From Sphingosinicella soli (GTDB taxonomy: Bacteria > Pseudomonadota > Alphaproteobacteria > Sphingomonadales > Sphingomonadaceae), in NCBI RefSeq assembly GCF_014199685.1, contig NZ_JACHNZ010000013.1:24027-88026 (forward strand): 64,000 nt of DNA, read 5' to 3'. The stretch's first letter is position 1. Each line of letters starts with the position of its first letter. A program made the translations under genes and the position numbers. Shown piece by piece: positions 19,478 through 29,438 of this stretch. Below the pieces are notes generated by a model. That model made no database searches. It was not told where the DNA came from and was given only the letters and a program-made list of their open reading frames with translations.

Positions 19478-20989
19478 TCAGATCAGCGCCGCGATGTTGG
19501 GCTCTCCGGCGGTCACGCGCAGGCGGTGCCCGATGATCGGTGCTTCCATGAGCGGTTCGAGCCCCGCGTGCATCCGGGCGAGGAAGCGCGCGCCGCTGTC
19601 GAGCCGCCCGATGATGATCGCGTACATCGGGCTGCCCTTGTGATGCACGACCGTGAAGGTCTCCAGGCGCCCCTCGCCTGCGGGCGTTTCCGTGAAGGGC
19701 GGCGACGGCATGGCATCGATGGCGGCCTGGTACGATGCGGGGTCGCTGCGCGCGCCGTAACCGGGGCTTGTCGAATACACGCCGAAGCTGTGTTTCGTGA
19801 GGAAGCCGCCGTTGGCGAACACGAAGCCCCATGCGCCTGCATCGTTGCGGCAGTGCTCCACCACCTCCGCGATCGCGTGCAGCGAATAGGCGTTGCCGGG
19901 CCCGCCGAAGTAGGGGAGGCCGCCGGTGAGCGTGAGGCGGGCAGGGTCGCCGGTCGGCAGGCCGATCATGGCGGCGGCGATTTCCACGGCGACCGGGAAG
20001 CAGCTGTAGAGGTCGATGTAACTGAGGTCGTCCGGCGTGATCCCGGCCTCTGCGAGCGCATGCGCCGCGCCGATGTAGATCGCCGGCGAGGTGGCGTAAT
20101 CGATGCGTTCGCTCAACAGAATTTTCTCGTGCGTGTCCGCGCTGCCGTGCAGATAGACGCGGCGGTCGGCGGGTACGCCCAGCCGGTCGGCGGCCTCGGT
20201 CGACATCATCAGCACCGCCGCCGCCTGATCGACGAACATGTTGGCGCACAGGCGCTTCGTATAAGGATAGGCGATGATGCGATTGTCCTCGCCGGGTTCG
20301 ACGAGCGCCTCGGCCCCGTAGGCCGCTTGTCTCTGCGCGAAGGGGTTTTCCGCCGCGACCGCGCTGAACGGCGCCATCAGGTGGCCGATCTCGGCGCGGT
20401 GCTGGAGCGGCGACCAGCCCATCGCGGCGCCGAACGCATTTTCGAACAGCGGATAGACGCTGGTGGGAAGCGCGATGCCGTGGCGGATCTCGTGCCCGCT
20501 CGCATAGCGGATTTCCTCGCCGCAAGACGCGGGATCGGACGGCGCATCCTCGCCCCAGTCAAGCGTGAGCCCGGCCTTTTCCGCGCGGGCCTGCGTGCGC
20601 AGCGCCTCGCCGCCGACGATCAGCGCGACATCGGAGTCGCCCTTTGCAATGCGCGCGGCGAGTTCGTTCACGAACATCTGCGGCGTGTTGCCGCCCACGG
20701 GGCCGTAGACGAGGTCGCGGGGATGCGCGCCGATGCGCCGGGCGACCGCATGGGGCAGGTTCCGATACGCCCCGAACGGTGACGGGAGGGCACCGCGGGA
20801 ATCCGCGAACAGGCGGATGGCGACGAGCGTGTCGATTACGCCCGCCGCATCCGCGCCGCAGTTCGCGATCGCGGCGCGTGCCGCCTCGGCAAGCATGTCC
20901 GCCGGAGATAGAGCGCGGGCCGGGTCGCTTTCCCGGCCCACGTACTGGCCGACGCCGACCAGAACGGGTGTGCGCGGACCTGCGGCCAT
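19478..20989 (-). CDS. Thiolase-superfamily acetyl-CoA acetyltransferase (SCP-x-like)
   Basis: A 503-residue protein of the non-decarboxylating thiolase superfamily, of the long form often annotated acetyl-CoA acetyltransferase in alphaproteobacteria. VLVGVGQYVGRES opens the protein, VYGPVGGNTPQMFVNELA precedes the active-site region, and YIDLYSCFPVAVEIA and LTLTGGLPYFGGPGNAYSLHAI resemble SCP-x thiolase segments with a cysteine in YSCFP. It is translationally coupled (TGATG) to the acyl-CoA dehydrogenase upstream, so the two probably act in one beta-oxidation pathway on an unusual acyl chain. Substrate unknown. Confidence 0.85.
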   Translation of the reverse strand: MAAGPRTPVLVGVGQYVGRESDPARALSPADMLAEAARAAIANCGADAAGVIDTLVAIRLFADSRGALPSPFGAYRNLPHAVARRIGAHPRDLVYGPVGGNTPQMFVNELAARIAKGDSDVALIVGGEALRTQARAEKAGLTLDWGEDAPSDPASCGEEIRYASGHEIRHGIALPTSVYPLFENAFGAAMGWSPLQHRAEIGHLMAPFSAVAAENPFAQRQAAYGAEALVEPGEDNRIIAYPYTKRLCANMFVDQAAAVLMMSTEAADRLGVPADRRVYLHGSADTHEKILLSERIDYATSPAIYIGAAHALAEAGITPDDLSYIDLYSCFPVAVEIAAAMIGLPTGDPARLTLTGGLPYFGGPGNAYSLHAIAEVVEHCRNDAGAWGFVFANGGFLTKHSFGVYSTSPGYGARSDPASYQAAIDAMPSPPFTETPAGEGRLETFTVVHHKGSPMYAIIIGRLDSGARFLARMHAGLEPLMEAPIIGHRLRVTAGEPNIAALI

Positions 20990-22272
20990 CAGCGCATGCC
21001 GGGCACTTCATTGCTCTGCGTCCGGCTGTCGGCGCTGTTGCCTGCGTATTTCTTGTATTCCATCAGCGCGATGGTGCGGTTGTGGACTTCGTCGGGACCG
21101 TCGGCGAGGCGCAGCGTGCGGATGCCCGCGTAGGAACTCGCGAGCCCGAAATCCTGGCTGACGCCGCCGCCGCCGTGCGCCTGAATGGCGTCGTCGATGA
21201 TCTTGAGCGCCATGCGCGGCGCGGCGACCTTGATCATGGCGATCTCGAGCCGTGCCGCCTTGTTGCCGACGCGGTCCATCATGTCCGCGGCCTTGAGGCA
21301 GAGCAGGCGTGTCATTTCGATGTCGGTACGCGCCTCGGCGACGCGCTGTTCCCAGATGCTGTGCTCGGAGATGCGCTTGCCGAACGCTTCGCGCGTCAGC
21401 AGCCGCCGCGCCATCCGCTCCAGCGCGCGCTCGGCGGCGCCGATCGTGCGCATGCAGTGGTGGATGCGGCCCGGCCCGAGACGGCCCTGCGCGATCTCGA
21501 AGCCCCGGCCTTCGCCGAGCAGGATGCTGTCTGCGGGCACGCGCACGTCATCAAGGAAAACCTCGGCGTGGCCGTGCGGCGCGTCGTCGTAGCCGAAGAC
21601 GTTCAGCATCCGCTCGACCTTGATGCCCGGCGCGTCCAGCGGCACGAGGATCTGCGATTGCTGCAGGTGCTTGGGCGCGGAGGGGTCCGTCTTCCCCATC
21701 ACGATCGCGACCTTGCAGCGCGGGTCGCCGACGCCCGACGACCACCATTTGCGGCCGCTGACGATATAATGATCGCCGTCGCGCCGGATGCGCGTTTCGA
21801 TGTTCGTCGCGTCGGACGAGGCGACGGCGGGTTCGGTCATCAGGAAGGCGGAGCGGATGTCGCCGTTCATCAGTGGTCGCAGCCATTTTTCCTGCTGATC
21901 GCGCGTGCCGTAGCGCATCAGCACTTCCATGTTGCCCGTGTCGGGCGCGGAGCAGTTGAACACCTCCGACGACCAGAGCGCGCGGCCCATCTCCTCGGCG
22001 AGCGGCGCATATTCGAGGTTGGTGAGCCCCGTGCCCTCGAACGCGAATTCGCTCACCGGGGTGGCGCCGTGGCTCGGCGGCATGAACATGTTCCAGAGAC
22101 CCGCAGCGCGCGCCTTGGGTTTCAGCTCCTCGATCACCGGCAGCACCTTCCAGCGTTCGCCCGAGGCGACCTCGTCGGCATAGCGCTGTTCGTTGGGATA
22201 GATGTGTTCGTCCATGAACGCCCGGATGCGGTCGATCATCTCGCGGGTTTTCGCTGAGTATTCGAAGTTCAT
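20989..22272 (-). CDS. Acyl-CoA dehydrogenase family protein (ACAD10/11-like)
   Basis: A 427-residue FAD enzyme. [20 protein letters not shown] (about 147-166) is the substrate/FAD loop of the ACAD10/ACAD11-like group, followed by [18 protein letters not shown]. Later come [12 protein letters not shown] and the C-terminal [16 protein letters not shown], where the family carries residues around the catalytic base. It oxidises an acyl-CoA in concert with the coupled thiolase. I chose the ATG at 22272 (AAGGA nine bases upstream); a longer frame adds 37 residues and would cover the intergenic promoter region shared with the divergent small gene. Confidence 0.92.
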   Translation of the reverse strand: MNFEYSAKTREMIDRIRAFMDEHIYPNEQRYADEVASGERWKVLPVIEELKPKARAAGLWNMFMPPSHGATPVSEFAFEGTGLTNLEYAPLAEEMGRALWSSEVFNCSAPDTGNMEVLMRYGTRDQQEKWLRPLMNGDIRSAFLMTEPAVASSDATNIETRIRRDGDHYIVSGRKWWSSGVGDPRCKVAIVMGKTDPSAPKHLQQSQILVPLDAPGIKVERMLNVFGYDDAPHGHAEVFLDDVRVPADSILLGEGRGFEIAQGRLGPGRIHHCMRTIGAAERALERMARRLLTREAFGKRISEHSIWEQRVAEARTDIEMTRLLCLKAADMMDRVGNKAARLEIAMIKVAAPRMALKIIDDAIQAHGGGGVSQDFGLASSYAGIRTLRLADGPDEVHNRTIALMEYKKYAGNSADSRTQSNEVPGMR

Positions 22273-22460
22273 GGGGGTCGTTCCTTCATCTTTCGTTTCC
22301 GGTCTATCCATAGCCCCCCGAACCCTGCTGTCACTTGCGAAGGATGATAGGCGGCGCTTACGTAAAAGCGGATCACTCGACATAAGCGGCAGCCTGCACT
22401 ACCTATAAAGGCGCAGTCGCGCGTGGAGGGGTCGCCCGGCAAACTGAAGATAAGGATACG

Positions 22461-22733
22461 ATGAATCGAGTGCGCCTGGGCCTCACCGGCCTTGCTCTGG
22501 TGTTTTTGCTGGTCATGGCGGCAGCGATCCTGCTGCGCCCCCCGTCTGAGCCGGAGCCGAAAGCGAAAGAAGATACGCTCGCGACACTGGGTGTTGCGCC
22601 GGGCGCCGACAAGAATGCCGAGCCCGCACCGGAACAACCGCCCGCCGTGCTCGATACCCCGCCGCTCGATACCCCGGAGCCGCTGACCGATCCGCTCGTC
22701 ATAGACGAAAGCCGGGATCTCACGGAGATTTAA
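22461..22733 (+). CDS. Small proline-rich single-pass membrane protein, unknown function
   Basis: A 90-residue protein not matched to any family I recognise. Residues 5-26 form one membrane helix (LGLTGLALVFLLVMAAAILL), followed by a soluble, acidic, proline-rich tail with two DTPPLDTP-like runs and no cysteine. An N-in orientation with a periplasmic tail is expected. It precedes the dcw cluster by about 300 bp and is separated from mraZ by the regulatory region. Its position next to division genes is suggestive only. The ATG follows an AAGGA site. Confidence 0.7.
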   Translation: MNRVRLGLTGLALVFLLVMAAAILLRPPSEPEPKAKEDTLATLGVAPGADKNAEPAPEQPPAVLDTPPLDTPEPLTDPLVIDESRDLTEI

Positions 22734-22777
22734 GCCGCCTTTCGCGGCCGACTCGCCCGGAAATTTCACACACCGAC

Positions 22778-22786
22778 TTATCCACA
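22778..22786. promoter_or_regulatory. DnaA box (exact TTATCCACA) upstream of mraZ
   Basis: The 9-mer TTATCCACA matches the strong DnaA-box consensus exactly. A second, one-mismatch copy (TTTTCCACA) lies at 22926-22934, so the two flank the MraZ boxes. This suggests control of the dcw cluster by DnaA. It is not an origin: there is no cluster of boxes and no AT-rich unwinding region. Confidence 0.5.
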
Positions 22787-22874
22787 GGCCCGTGCGCACC
22801 CGTGCGCGGGTCTGCACGCTATTGTTTCACCTGCGTAAACCCACGGGATTCAGCGAAAAACCACGCCAAAAACA

Positions 22875-22916
22875 CCCAATCCCATAAATTCCCATTGAAA
22901 CCCATGAAATACCCAT
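22875..22916. promoter_or_regulatory. MraZ operator: direct repeats of CCCAT with 10-bp period
   Basis: CCCAT occurs at 22881, 22891, 22901 and 22912, with CCCAA at 22875; read on the other strand these are TGGG boxes. MraZ of E. coli binds TGGGN repeats separated by 5 bases (10-bp period) and represses its own operon, and the spacing here is the same, 115-150 bp before the mraZ start. The gap 22734-23030 holds no gene that I can support; it contains these boxes, two DnaA-like 9-mers and GANTC sites at 22847 and 22945. Confidence 0.75.
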
Positions 22917-23030
22917 GATACTCCGTTTTCCACAGGGGAGCGGGGATTCAGCCCTCGGTACTGGCCTAACGCGCTGACCTTCCGGGTTTCGCGGCCGGGG
23001 ATTGCATTGCCCGCTGATTGGAAGCCGCGC

Positions 23031-23504
23031 GTGAAACGGGATTTGTTCAAGGGATTTGCGATCAACGCAGTCGACGCCAAAGGGCGGCTGTCGATCCCTG
23101 CCGGCTATCGTTCCACGATCGAAACGCGCTCCGCCGTAAAGGAAGTCACCCTGTCCCTGCGGTTCGAGCCGAACCACATCCGCGCCTACGACGCCTATTA
23201 CAACGATTTCATCTACCAGCAGATCGAGCGCCGTTTCACGCCCGAGCAGGAGGCGGAGCGCGCCGCCGCCCTGCAGCGCGAATTCGGCTTCGTCGAACCG
23301 CTCCCCTACGATGCCAACGGGCGGATCGTGCTCCCCGCCGCCACCCGTGAGGCCGCCGGCATCGACCGGCTCGCCTGCTTCCTTGCGTTCGCCGATTATT
23401 TCGAGATCTGGGATCCGAAGGCGCTGCTGGCCTCGGACCGTGCCGACCCCGCCACGGTTTTCCATGTCCGCAATCTGCTGAAAGAGCGGGGGGAGGCGAT
23501 ATGA
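23031..23504 (+). CDS. mraZ: Transcriptional regulator and division/cell-wall cluster gene MraZ
   Basis: A 157-residue protein with two SpoVT/AbrB-like halves. The first contains [14 protein letters not shown], the second [18 protein letters not shown] (DxxGR motifs), as in all MraZ proteins, which form ring oligomers and bind TGGG repeats to control dcw transcription. I chose the GTG at 23031 because the conserved family start ([18 protein letters not shown]) begins there and GGAAG lies upstream; a TTG at 23007 is the only earlier in-frame option. First gene of the dcw operon; its stop overlaps rsmH. Confidence 0.94.
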   Translation: MKRDLFKGFAINAVDAKGRLSIPAGYRSTIETRSAVKEVTLSLRFEPNHIRAYDAYYNDFIYQQIERRFTPEQEAERAAALQREFGFVEPLPYDANGRIVLPAATREAAGIDRLACFLAFADYFEIWDPKALLASDRADPATVFHVRNLLKERGEAI

Positions 23505-24445
23505 CGGCCGCCCCTCATGTCCCCGTTCTCCTCGACGCGGTGCTGGCAGGCATCGCCCCGATCCCGGGTGCAAGCGTCGTCGACGGCACGTTCGGCGCCG
23601 GTGGTTATACGCGCGCGGTGCTCGCGGGGGGTGCGGCGCTCGTCTATGCGTTCGATCGCGACCCGACTGCAATCGCGGGCGGTGCGACGCTGGCGGGCGC
23701 GAACCCGGACCGGCTGATGCTGATCCACGAGCGCTTCTCGCTGATGGACCGCGCACTTGCGGCGCGGGGCGTATCGACCGTCGATGCGATCATGCTCGAT
23801 ATCGGCGTGTCCTCGATGCAGATCGATCAGGCGGCGCGCGGCTTTTCGTTTCAGGCCGACGGTCCGCTCGACATGCGCATGTCGAACGAGGGGCCGAGCG
23901 CTGCCGATCTTGTGAACACGATGGACGAGGCGGCGATCGCCGACATTCTCTATCGCTACGGCGACGAGCCGCGCTCTCGCCGCGTGGCGGGGCATATCGT
24001 GGCCGCGCGGCCGATCACGCGCACGGGGGAGCTTGCCGGGATTGTCCGCAAGGCGCTCGGCCACCGGCCGGGCGCGCCCAAGGATCCCGCGACGCGCACG
24101 TTTCAGGCGCTGCGTATCGCGGTGAACGACGAGCTGGGCGAACTCGACGCGGGGCTCCGCGCCGCCGAGCGCCTGTTGCGGCCCGGCGGACGGCTCGCCG
24201 TCGTGAGTTTCCATAGTCTTGAGGACAGGGCGGTGAAGCGCTTCCTGCGCACGCGCAGCGGGGGAGACCCGCAGGGCTCGCGCCACCTGCCCGAGGCGCG
24301 GATCGGGGGGTCCGCGCCGACCTTTCTGGCGGCGAAAGCCGTTCGCCCCGACGCGGCGGAAATCGCCGCGAACCCGCGCGCCCGCTCGGCCACACTTCGT
24401 ATCGGTACGCGGACCGATGCACCCGCATGGAAGGATGACGTATGA
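23501..24445 (+). CDS. rsmH: 16S rRNA (cytosine1402-N4)-methyltransferase
   Basis: A 314-residue RsmH (MraW) that N4-methylates C1402 of 16S rRNA with [26 protein letters not shown] and the SAM-binding [11 protein letters not shown] are at the N-terminus, [19 protein letters not shown] and PLDMRM in the middle, and [13 protein letters not shown] near the C-terminus, all family signatures. It is the standard second gene of dcw clusters. The ATG overlaps the mraZ stop by 4 bp, and its own stop overlaps ftsL by 4 bp. Confidence 0.97.
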   Translation: MTAAPHVPVLLDAVLAGIAPIPGASVVDGTFGAGGYTRAVLAGGAALVYAFDRDPTAIAGGATLAGANPDRLMLIHERFSLMDRALAARGVSTVDAIMLDIGVSSMQIDQAARGFSFQADGPLDMRMSNEGPSAADLVNTMDEAAIADILYRYGDEPRSRRVAGHIVAARPITRTGELAGIVRKALGHRPGAPKDPATRTFQALRIAVNDELGELDAGLRAAERLLRPGGRLAVVSFHSLEDRAVKRFLRTRSGGDPQGSRHLPEARIGGSAPTFLAAKAVRPDAAEIAANPRARSATLRIGTRTDAPAWKDDV

Positions 24446-24960
24446 TCCGCTCGCTTGGCTCTGCCGGTCTCGCACTCGTGACGCTGGGCGCCGGTCTCGG
24501 TCTGTACCTCGTCAGCTACAGCGTGGGCGCCGAGCGTAGCGGCATCGCGAAGCTGGAACGCCAGATCGCGACCGATCGCCGCGATATCCGCGCGCTGGAA
24601 GCCGAACTCCGCGTCCGCGCCAACCTGCCGCAGCTCGAGCGCTGGAATGCGTCGGCGCTGGCGCTCGGAGCGCCGAAGTCCGGGCAGATTCTGGAAAGCG
24701 AGGTGCAACTCGCCAGCCTCGTGCGGCCGCATCAGCCCGGTACGATGCCGGAGGCGGACGTGCGTCTGGCCAGCGTCGAACTGCCCGCAGCGCCTGCCGC
24801 GCGCGACGTGCGTGTCGCTTCACTGGACGCGGCGCCCAAGCCCACGCTCCCCGTGCTCCGCGAGCGCGCGCAGCCGGGGCTGTTTTCGGCGGGATTCGTC
24901 GCTGAAATCGATGCCGCCGCAGACGAAGAGCGCACGCTGACGCGCGTGGCGCTGCGGTGA
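24442..24960 (+). CDS. ftsL: Cell division protein FtsL (position-supported)
   Basis: A 172-residue bitopic protein with one membrane helix ([22 protein letters not shown], about 5-26), followed by a heptad-rich periplasmic stretch ([29 protein letters not shown]) typical of the FtsL leucine-zipper region. The rest is low in conservation. It sits between rsmH and ftsI with 4-bp overlaps on both sides, the invariant FtsL position. FtsL joins FtsB and FtsQ in activating FtsWI. The alphaproteobacterial length and alanine/proline-rich tail are longer than in E. coli (121 residues). Confidence 0.88.
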   Translation: MIRSLGSAGLALVTLGAGLGLYLVSYSVGAERSGIAKLERQIATDRRDIRALEAELRVRANLPQLERWNASALALGAPKSGQILESEVQLASLVRPHQPGTMPEADVRLASVELPAAPAARDVRVASLDAAPKPTLPVLRERAQPGLFSAGFVAEIDAAADEERTLTRVALR

Positions 24961-26654
24961 GCCCAGCCGCACAGCGCCAGCTTCGGATACAGCTTGCCGG
25001 CAAGCGGCAAGCGCAGCTGGTGCGGTCGCGGCAACGGCTGATGATCGGGATCATGCTGTTCACCGCGTTGGTGGGCATCATCGGGCTTCGGCTTGCCGAT
25101 CTTTCCCTCACCGGATCGAGCGCGGTCGCCGCGACGCGCGCGATCGCGTTCGCACCGCCGCGCGCCGACATCGTCGATCGCACCGGGGCCGACCTCGCCA
25201 CGACCTTCGACGCGTTCGCGCTCGCCGTCCGCCCGCAGGCGGTTGTCGGCGATCCTGAAGTTCTGGCGCGCAGGATCGCGAAGATCCTGGGCCGCGAAAG
25301 CGCGCTGGCGGTCTATAAAGAGATCACCCACCACGGGAAATATCGCTACATCCAGCGGCGGATCCTTCCCGCCGAGGCGAAGGCGATCAACGCGATCGGC
25401 GAGCCGGGGCTGGTTCTGGAGCGCGAGCAGGAGCGCGTTTACCCCAACCAGTTCCTCGCCGCGCACGTGATCGGTTACACCAACGTCGATGGCGTGGGGC
25501 AGGCGGGCATGGAGCGCGCCTACCAGGACCGGCTCACGGATATGGCGCTGCGGGACACGCCGCTCGAACTCGCGATCGACGCGCGCGTGCAGCATGCCGT
25601 TGAAAGCGAGCTTCAGACGGCGATGACGAAGCACAGCGCGATCGGCGCCTCCGGCATCGTGATGGATGTGCGCACGGGCGAGGTGCTTGCGCTCGCCTCG
25701 CTCCCCGAACTCAATCCGAACAAGGCGGGTATCGTCAGCCCCGATGCGATCTTCAACCGCGCCACGCTCGGCGTGTACGAGCTTGGATCGACGTTCAAGG
25801 CGCTGACGATGGGCATGGCGATCGACACCGGCGTCATCACCTCGATGGCGCAGCAGTACGATGCGACGCACCCGCTTCAGATGGGCCGCTTTCGCATTCG
25901 CGACGACCATCCCAAGGCGCGGCGGCTGTCCATCCCCGAAATCTTCATGTACTCGTCGAACATCGGTACGGCGCAGATCGCGCAGGAGATCGGCTCCGCG
26001 CGGCAGCAGAAGTTCCTGAAGGAACTCGGCTTTCTGGATCCCGCAGTCATCGAACTCAAGGAGCGTGGGCGCACGCTCTATCCGGCTCAATGGGGCGAAC
26101 TCGCGACGATGACCGTCAGCTACGGTCACGGTATCGCGGTCACGCCCCTCCATCTTGCCAGTGCCTATGCGGCACTCGTCAACGGCGGCGTCTGGAGGCC
26201 CGCCACGCTTCTGAAGGTTCAAGGCGGAGGGGTCGGGAAGGGCCGCCGTGTCTTCAGCGAAGAAGCGTCGCGGACAATGCGGGCAATGCTGCGTCTCGTG
26301 GTGACGCATGGTACTGGCAAGCAGGCCGAAGCGCAGGGCTATCGCGTGGGCGGGAAGACCGGCACGGCGGAAAAGCCCGATGGCGGCCGCTATAACCGGG
26401 ACGCGATGGTGACGACCTTCGCGGCCGCGTTCCCGATGGACGATCCGAAATATGTCGTCGTCGCCATGCTCGATGAGCCCAAGGGCACCAAGGAAACACA
26501 CGGGTTTCGGGGTGCGGGCTGGAACGCCGCGCCTGTCGTCTCCAAGGTCATCAGCCGTATCGCGCCCGTTCTCGGCGTCACGCCGAGCGATGTGCGCGAT
26601 GTCGATCTCAATCCCCTCCTGGCCTATGTCCAGGGCAAGCAGCCGACCGGATAA
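24957..26654 (+). CDS. ftsI: Peptidoglycan D,D-transpeptidase FtsI (PBP3)
   Basis: A 565-residue class B penicillin-binding protein that cross-links septal peptidoglycan. One membrane anchor lies near residues 23-45, then the pedestal domain, then the transpeptidase with S278-T-F-K (active serine), SSN (333-335) and K467-T-G. The GTG start at 24957 overlaps the ftsL stop. Motifs are intact, so the enzyme should be active and beta-lactam sensitive. Confidence 0.97.
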   Translation: MSPAAQRQLRIQLAGKRQAQLVRSRQRLMIGIMLFTALVGIIGLRLADLSLTGSSAVAATRAIAFAPPRADIVDRTGADLATTFDAFALAVRPQAVVGDPEVLARRIAKILGRESALAVYKEITHHGKYRYIQRRILPAEAKAINAIGEPGLVLEREQERVYPNQFLAAHVIGYTNVDGVGQAGMERAYQDRLTDMALRDTPLELAIDARVQHAVESELQTAMTKHSAIGASGIVMDVRTGEVLALASLPELNPNKAGIVSPDAIFNRATLGVYELGSTFKALTMGMAIDTGVITSMAQQYDATHPLQMGRFRIRDDHPKARRLSIPEIFMYSSNIGTAQIAQEIGSARQQKFLKELGFLDPAVIELKERGRTLYPAQWGELATMTVSYGHGIAVTPLHLASAYAALVNGGVWRPATLLKVQGGGVGKGRRVFSEEASRTMRAMLRLVVTHGTGKQAEAQGYRVGGKTGTAEKPDGGRYNRDAMVTTFAAAFPMDDPKYVVVAMLDEPKGTKETHGFRGAGWNAAPVVSKVISRIAPVLGVTPSDVRDVDLNPLLAYVQGKQPTG

Positions 26655-26657
26655 GGA

Positions 26658-28073
26658 ATGCGCCTGAAGGATCTCGTCGACGGCGGCAGCGATGCGACGA
26701 TTACCGGCTTTGCGATCGATCACCGGAAGGTTGCGCCGGGCACCATCTTCGGCGCCTTCCGGGGGACGCGCTTCAACGGCGAGGACTATATCGCCGAGGC
26801 CGTGAAGTCCGGCGCGGTGGCGGTGGTCGCGCGGCCCGAAGCGAAGGTCGAAGGCGCGCTCCACATCGCGGCCGACGAACCGCGCAGACGGTTCGCGGGG
26901 CTCGCGGCGAAATTCTTTGCGCCGTTCCCTGCCACGACGGTCGCGGTGACGGGGACCAACGGCAAGACCTCGACGGCGGAACTGACGCGCCAGCTGTGGC
27001 GGATGGCGGGGCATGTTGCGGCCTCCATCGGCACGCTGGGGGTGACGACCGCCGACGAGCAGATTTCAACGGGGCTGACGACGCCCGACGTGGTGACGTT
27101 CCTTTCGAACATGGCGGGGCTGGCGCGCGAGGGGGTGACGCATGCGAGCTTCGAGGCGTCGAGTCATGGCCTGGCGCAGTACCGCACCGAAGGGCTGCCG
27201 GTGCGGGCCGGGGCGTTCACGAACCTGAGCCGGGACCATCTCGACTATCATGAAACGATGGAGGCCTATCTCGAGGCGAAGCTGCGGCTGTTCTCCGAAG
27301 TCACCGACCCGGACGGCGCAGTCGTCGTCTGGGCGGACGATCCGGCGTCGGAGCGGGTGACGCAGGCGGCGCGGTCGCGCGGGCTGAGGGTGCTGAGCGT
27401 GGGCACGAAGGGGGAAACGCTGCGCCTCGTCTCGCGCACGCCCAACCAGCTCGGGCAGACGCTGATGATCGAGGTGGAAGGCGCGCAGAAAAAGGTCGAG
27501 CTGCCGCTGATCGGCGCGTATCAGGCCGCGAACGCGCTGGTCGCGGCGGGGCTCGTGATCGCGACCGGCGGTGACGCCGCGACGACGCTCGGGCATCTTT
27601 CGCGGCTCGTGCCGGTGCGGGGACGGCTGGAGCGCGCGGCGCTGACGCGCGCGGGCGCGCCGATCTATGTCGATTACGCGCATACGCCCGATGCGATCCG
27701 CGCGGCGATCGAGGCGCTGCGCCCGCACGCGACGCATCGGCTGCATATCGTGCTCGGCGCGGGCGGCGACCGCGACAAGGGCAAACGCCCCGAGATGGGC
27801 AAGGTCGCGACGGACCTTGCCGACGTGGTCTATGTGACGGACGACAATCCGCGCTCCGAAGACCCCGCGACGATCCGCAGCGAGATCATGGCGGCGGCGC
27901 CCGGCGCGACCGAGATCGGCGACCGTCGCAGCGCGATCGCGGCGGCGATCGCGGCGGCGGGCGCGGGGGACATCGTGCTGATCGCGGGCAAGGGGCACGA
28001 ACAGGGCCAGATCGTGGGAGACCGCATTCTGCCGTTCGATGATGTGGCGGTCGCGCGGGAGTGCGCGGCATGA
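26658..28073 (+). CDS. murE: UDP-MurNAc-L-Ala-D-Glu--2,6-diaminopimelate ligase
   Basis: A 471-residue Mur ligase that adds the third stem-peptide residue. ATP site VAVTGTNGKTSTAEL, carbamylated-lysine region and ERAALTRAGAPIYVDYAHTPDAI are visible. D396-N-P-R399 is the motif that selects meso-diaminopimelate over lysine, so the peptidoglycan is DAP type. It starts 3 bp after ftsI and overlaps murF by 4 bp. Confidence 0.97.
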   Translation: MRLKDLVDGGSDATITGFAIDHRKVAPGTIFGAFRGTRFNGEDYIAEAVKSGAVAVVARPEAKVEGALHIAADEPRRRFAGLAAKFFAPFPATTVAVTGTNGKTSTAELTRQLWRMAGHVAASIGTLGVTTADEQISTGLTTPDVVTFLSNMAGLAREGVTHASFEASSHGLAQYRTEGLPVRAGAFTNLSRDHLDYHETMEAYLEAKLRLFSEVTDPDGAVVVWADDPASERVTQAARSRGLRVLSVGTKGETLRLVSRTPNQLGQTLMIEVEGAQKKVELPLIGAYQAANALVAAGLVIATGGDAATTLGHLSRLVPVRGRLERAALTRAGAPIYVDYAHTPDAIRAAIEALRPHATHRLHIVLGAGGDRDKGKRPEMGKVATDLADVVYVTDDNPRSEDPATIRSEIMAAAPGATEIGDRRSAIAAAIAAAGAGDIVLIAGKGHEQGQIVGDRILPFDDVAVARECAA

Positions 28074-29437
28074 GTCTCTGGACGGCGGCCGAAATCGCGG
28101 ACGCCACCGGCGGAACGTCGCACGGCGACTTTTCCGCCGACGCTGTGACGTTCGATTCGCGCGAAATCATCGGCGGCGAGCTTTTCGTCGCGATGAAGGG
28201 CGAAACGACGGACGGGCATCGTTTCATCGAAGGCGCGCATGAAAAGGGCGCGGCGGGTTTCCTTGTCAGCGAGGATTGCGCGTATCCGCATGTGCGCGTG
28301 GCGGACGGGTTCGAGGGCCTGCAGGCGCTGGGGCGTGCGGGGCGCGAACGGGTGGGGGCGATGATTGTCGGCATCACCGGCAGCGTCGGCAAGACGAGCG
28401 TGAAGGAAGCGCTGCGCCATGCGTTTCAGGAGATCGAGCCCGAGCACACGCACTGGTCGGTGAAAAGCTACAACAATCACACCGGCGTGCCGCTGAGCCT
28501 CGCGCGGATGCCGCGCGACACGCGGCTCGCGGTGTTCGAAATGGGCATGAGCAACGCGGGCGAACTCGCCGCGCTGACGCGGCTCGTGCGGCCCCATGTC
28601 GCCGTTGTTACGTGGGTGACAGCCGCGCATCTCGCGTTCTTCGACGGCGAAGAGGCGATTGCCGACGCGAAAGGCGAAATCTTCGAAGGGCTGGAACCGG
28701 GCGGAACCGCCGTGCTGCCGTTCGACAGCCCGCATTACGCGCGCCTGCACGCAAAGGCCGGGCAGTACGCCGCGCGCATCCTCAGCTTCGGCAGCGGCGA
28801 AGGCGCGGACGTTCGCGCGGTCCAGTCGGCGAGCGACGCGGACGGATCGACGGTGATCGCCGACGTGGCGGGCAGCCGCGTTGCGTTTCGGATACCGCTG
28901 CCCGGCGCGCACTGGATCGCGAACAGCCTCGCCGTGCTTGCGGCCGCGCACGCGGCGGGCGCCGATCTCGCCGCCGCCGCGCTCGGGCTTTCGCAGATAC
29001 AGGGCCTGGAAGGGCGCGGCGCGCAGTACCGGATCGCCGCGAAGGACGGCGAGGCGCTGCTGATCGACGAAAGCTACAACGCCAATCCGGCCTCAATGGC
29101 GGCCTCGCTTTCGGTGCTCGGAACGGCCAAGGCTTCGCGCCGGATCGCGGTGCTTGGCCCGATGCGCGAACTCGGCGATGCGAGCGAACGGCTGCACGCC
29201 GACCTTGCCCCGCATGTGAGCGCGGCGAAAGTCGACGTGGCGGTGCTCGTCGGCGATGAAACGATTCCGCTGGAGCGCGCGCTCCCTCGCGCAATCGCGG
29301 TTGTTCGCGTAAGCGACGCGGCCGGTGCCCGCGCGGCGCTTTCGGACATCATCGCCGCCGGCGACGCCATCCTGATCAAGGCATCGAACAGTGTCGGGCT
29401 CGGGCGGGTCGCAGGCGCGCTGCGGGGGATCAACTGA
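28070..29437 (+). CDS. murF: UDP-MurNAc-tripeptide--D-alanyl-D-alanine ligase
   Basis: A 455-residue MurF that adds D-Ala-D-Ala to the UDP-MurNAc tripeptide. It has [20 protein letters not shown] in the first domain, the ATP loop [15 protein letters not shown], and [11 protein letters not shown] and [18 protein letters not shown], all MurF signatures. The ATG at 28070 overlaps the murE stop (ATGA); an in-frame GTG three codons earlier is less likely. mraY follows 1 bp after the stop. Confidence 0.97.
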   Translation: MSLWTAAEIADATGGTSHGDFSADAVTFDSREIIGGELFVAMKGETTDGHRFIEGAHEKGAAGFLVSEDCAYPHVRVADGFEGLQALGRAGRERVGAMIVGITGSVGKTSVKEALRHAFQEIEPEHTHWSVKSYNNHTGVPLSLARMPRDTRLAVFEMGMSNAGELAALTRLVRPHVAVVTWVTAAHLAFFDGEEAIADAKGEIFEGLEPGGTAVLPFDSPHYARLHAKAGQYAARILSFGSGEGADVRAVQSASDADGSTVIADVAGSRVAFRIPLPGAHWIANSLAVLAAAHAAGADLAAAALGLSQIQGLEGRGAQYRIAAKDGEALLIDESYNANPASMAASLSVLGTAKASRRIAVLGPMRELGDASERLHADLAPHVSAAKVDVAVLVGDETIPLERALPRAIAVVRVSDAAGARAALSDIIAAGDAILIKASNSVGLGRVAGALRGIN

Positions 29438-29438
29438 C

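Noticed and set aside
22740..22940. Replication origin suggested by DnaA boxes
   Set aside because: Only two boxes, no AT-rich unwinding element and no origin-linked genes; a regulatory role fits better.
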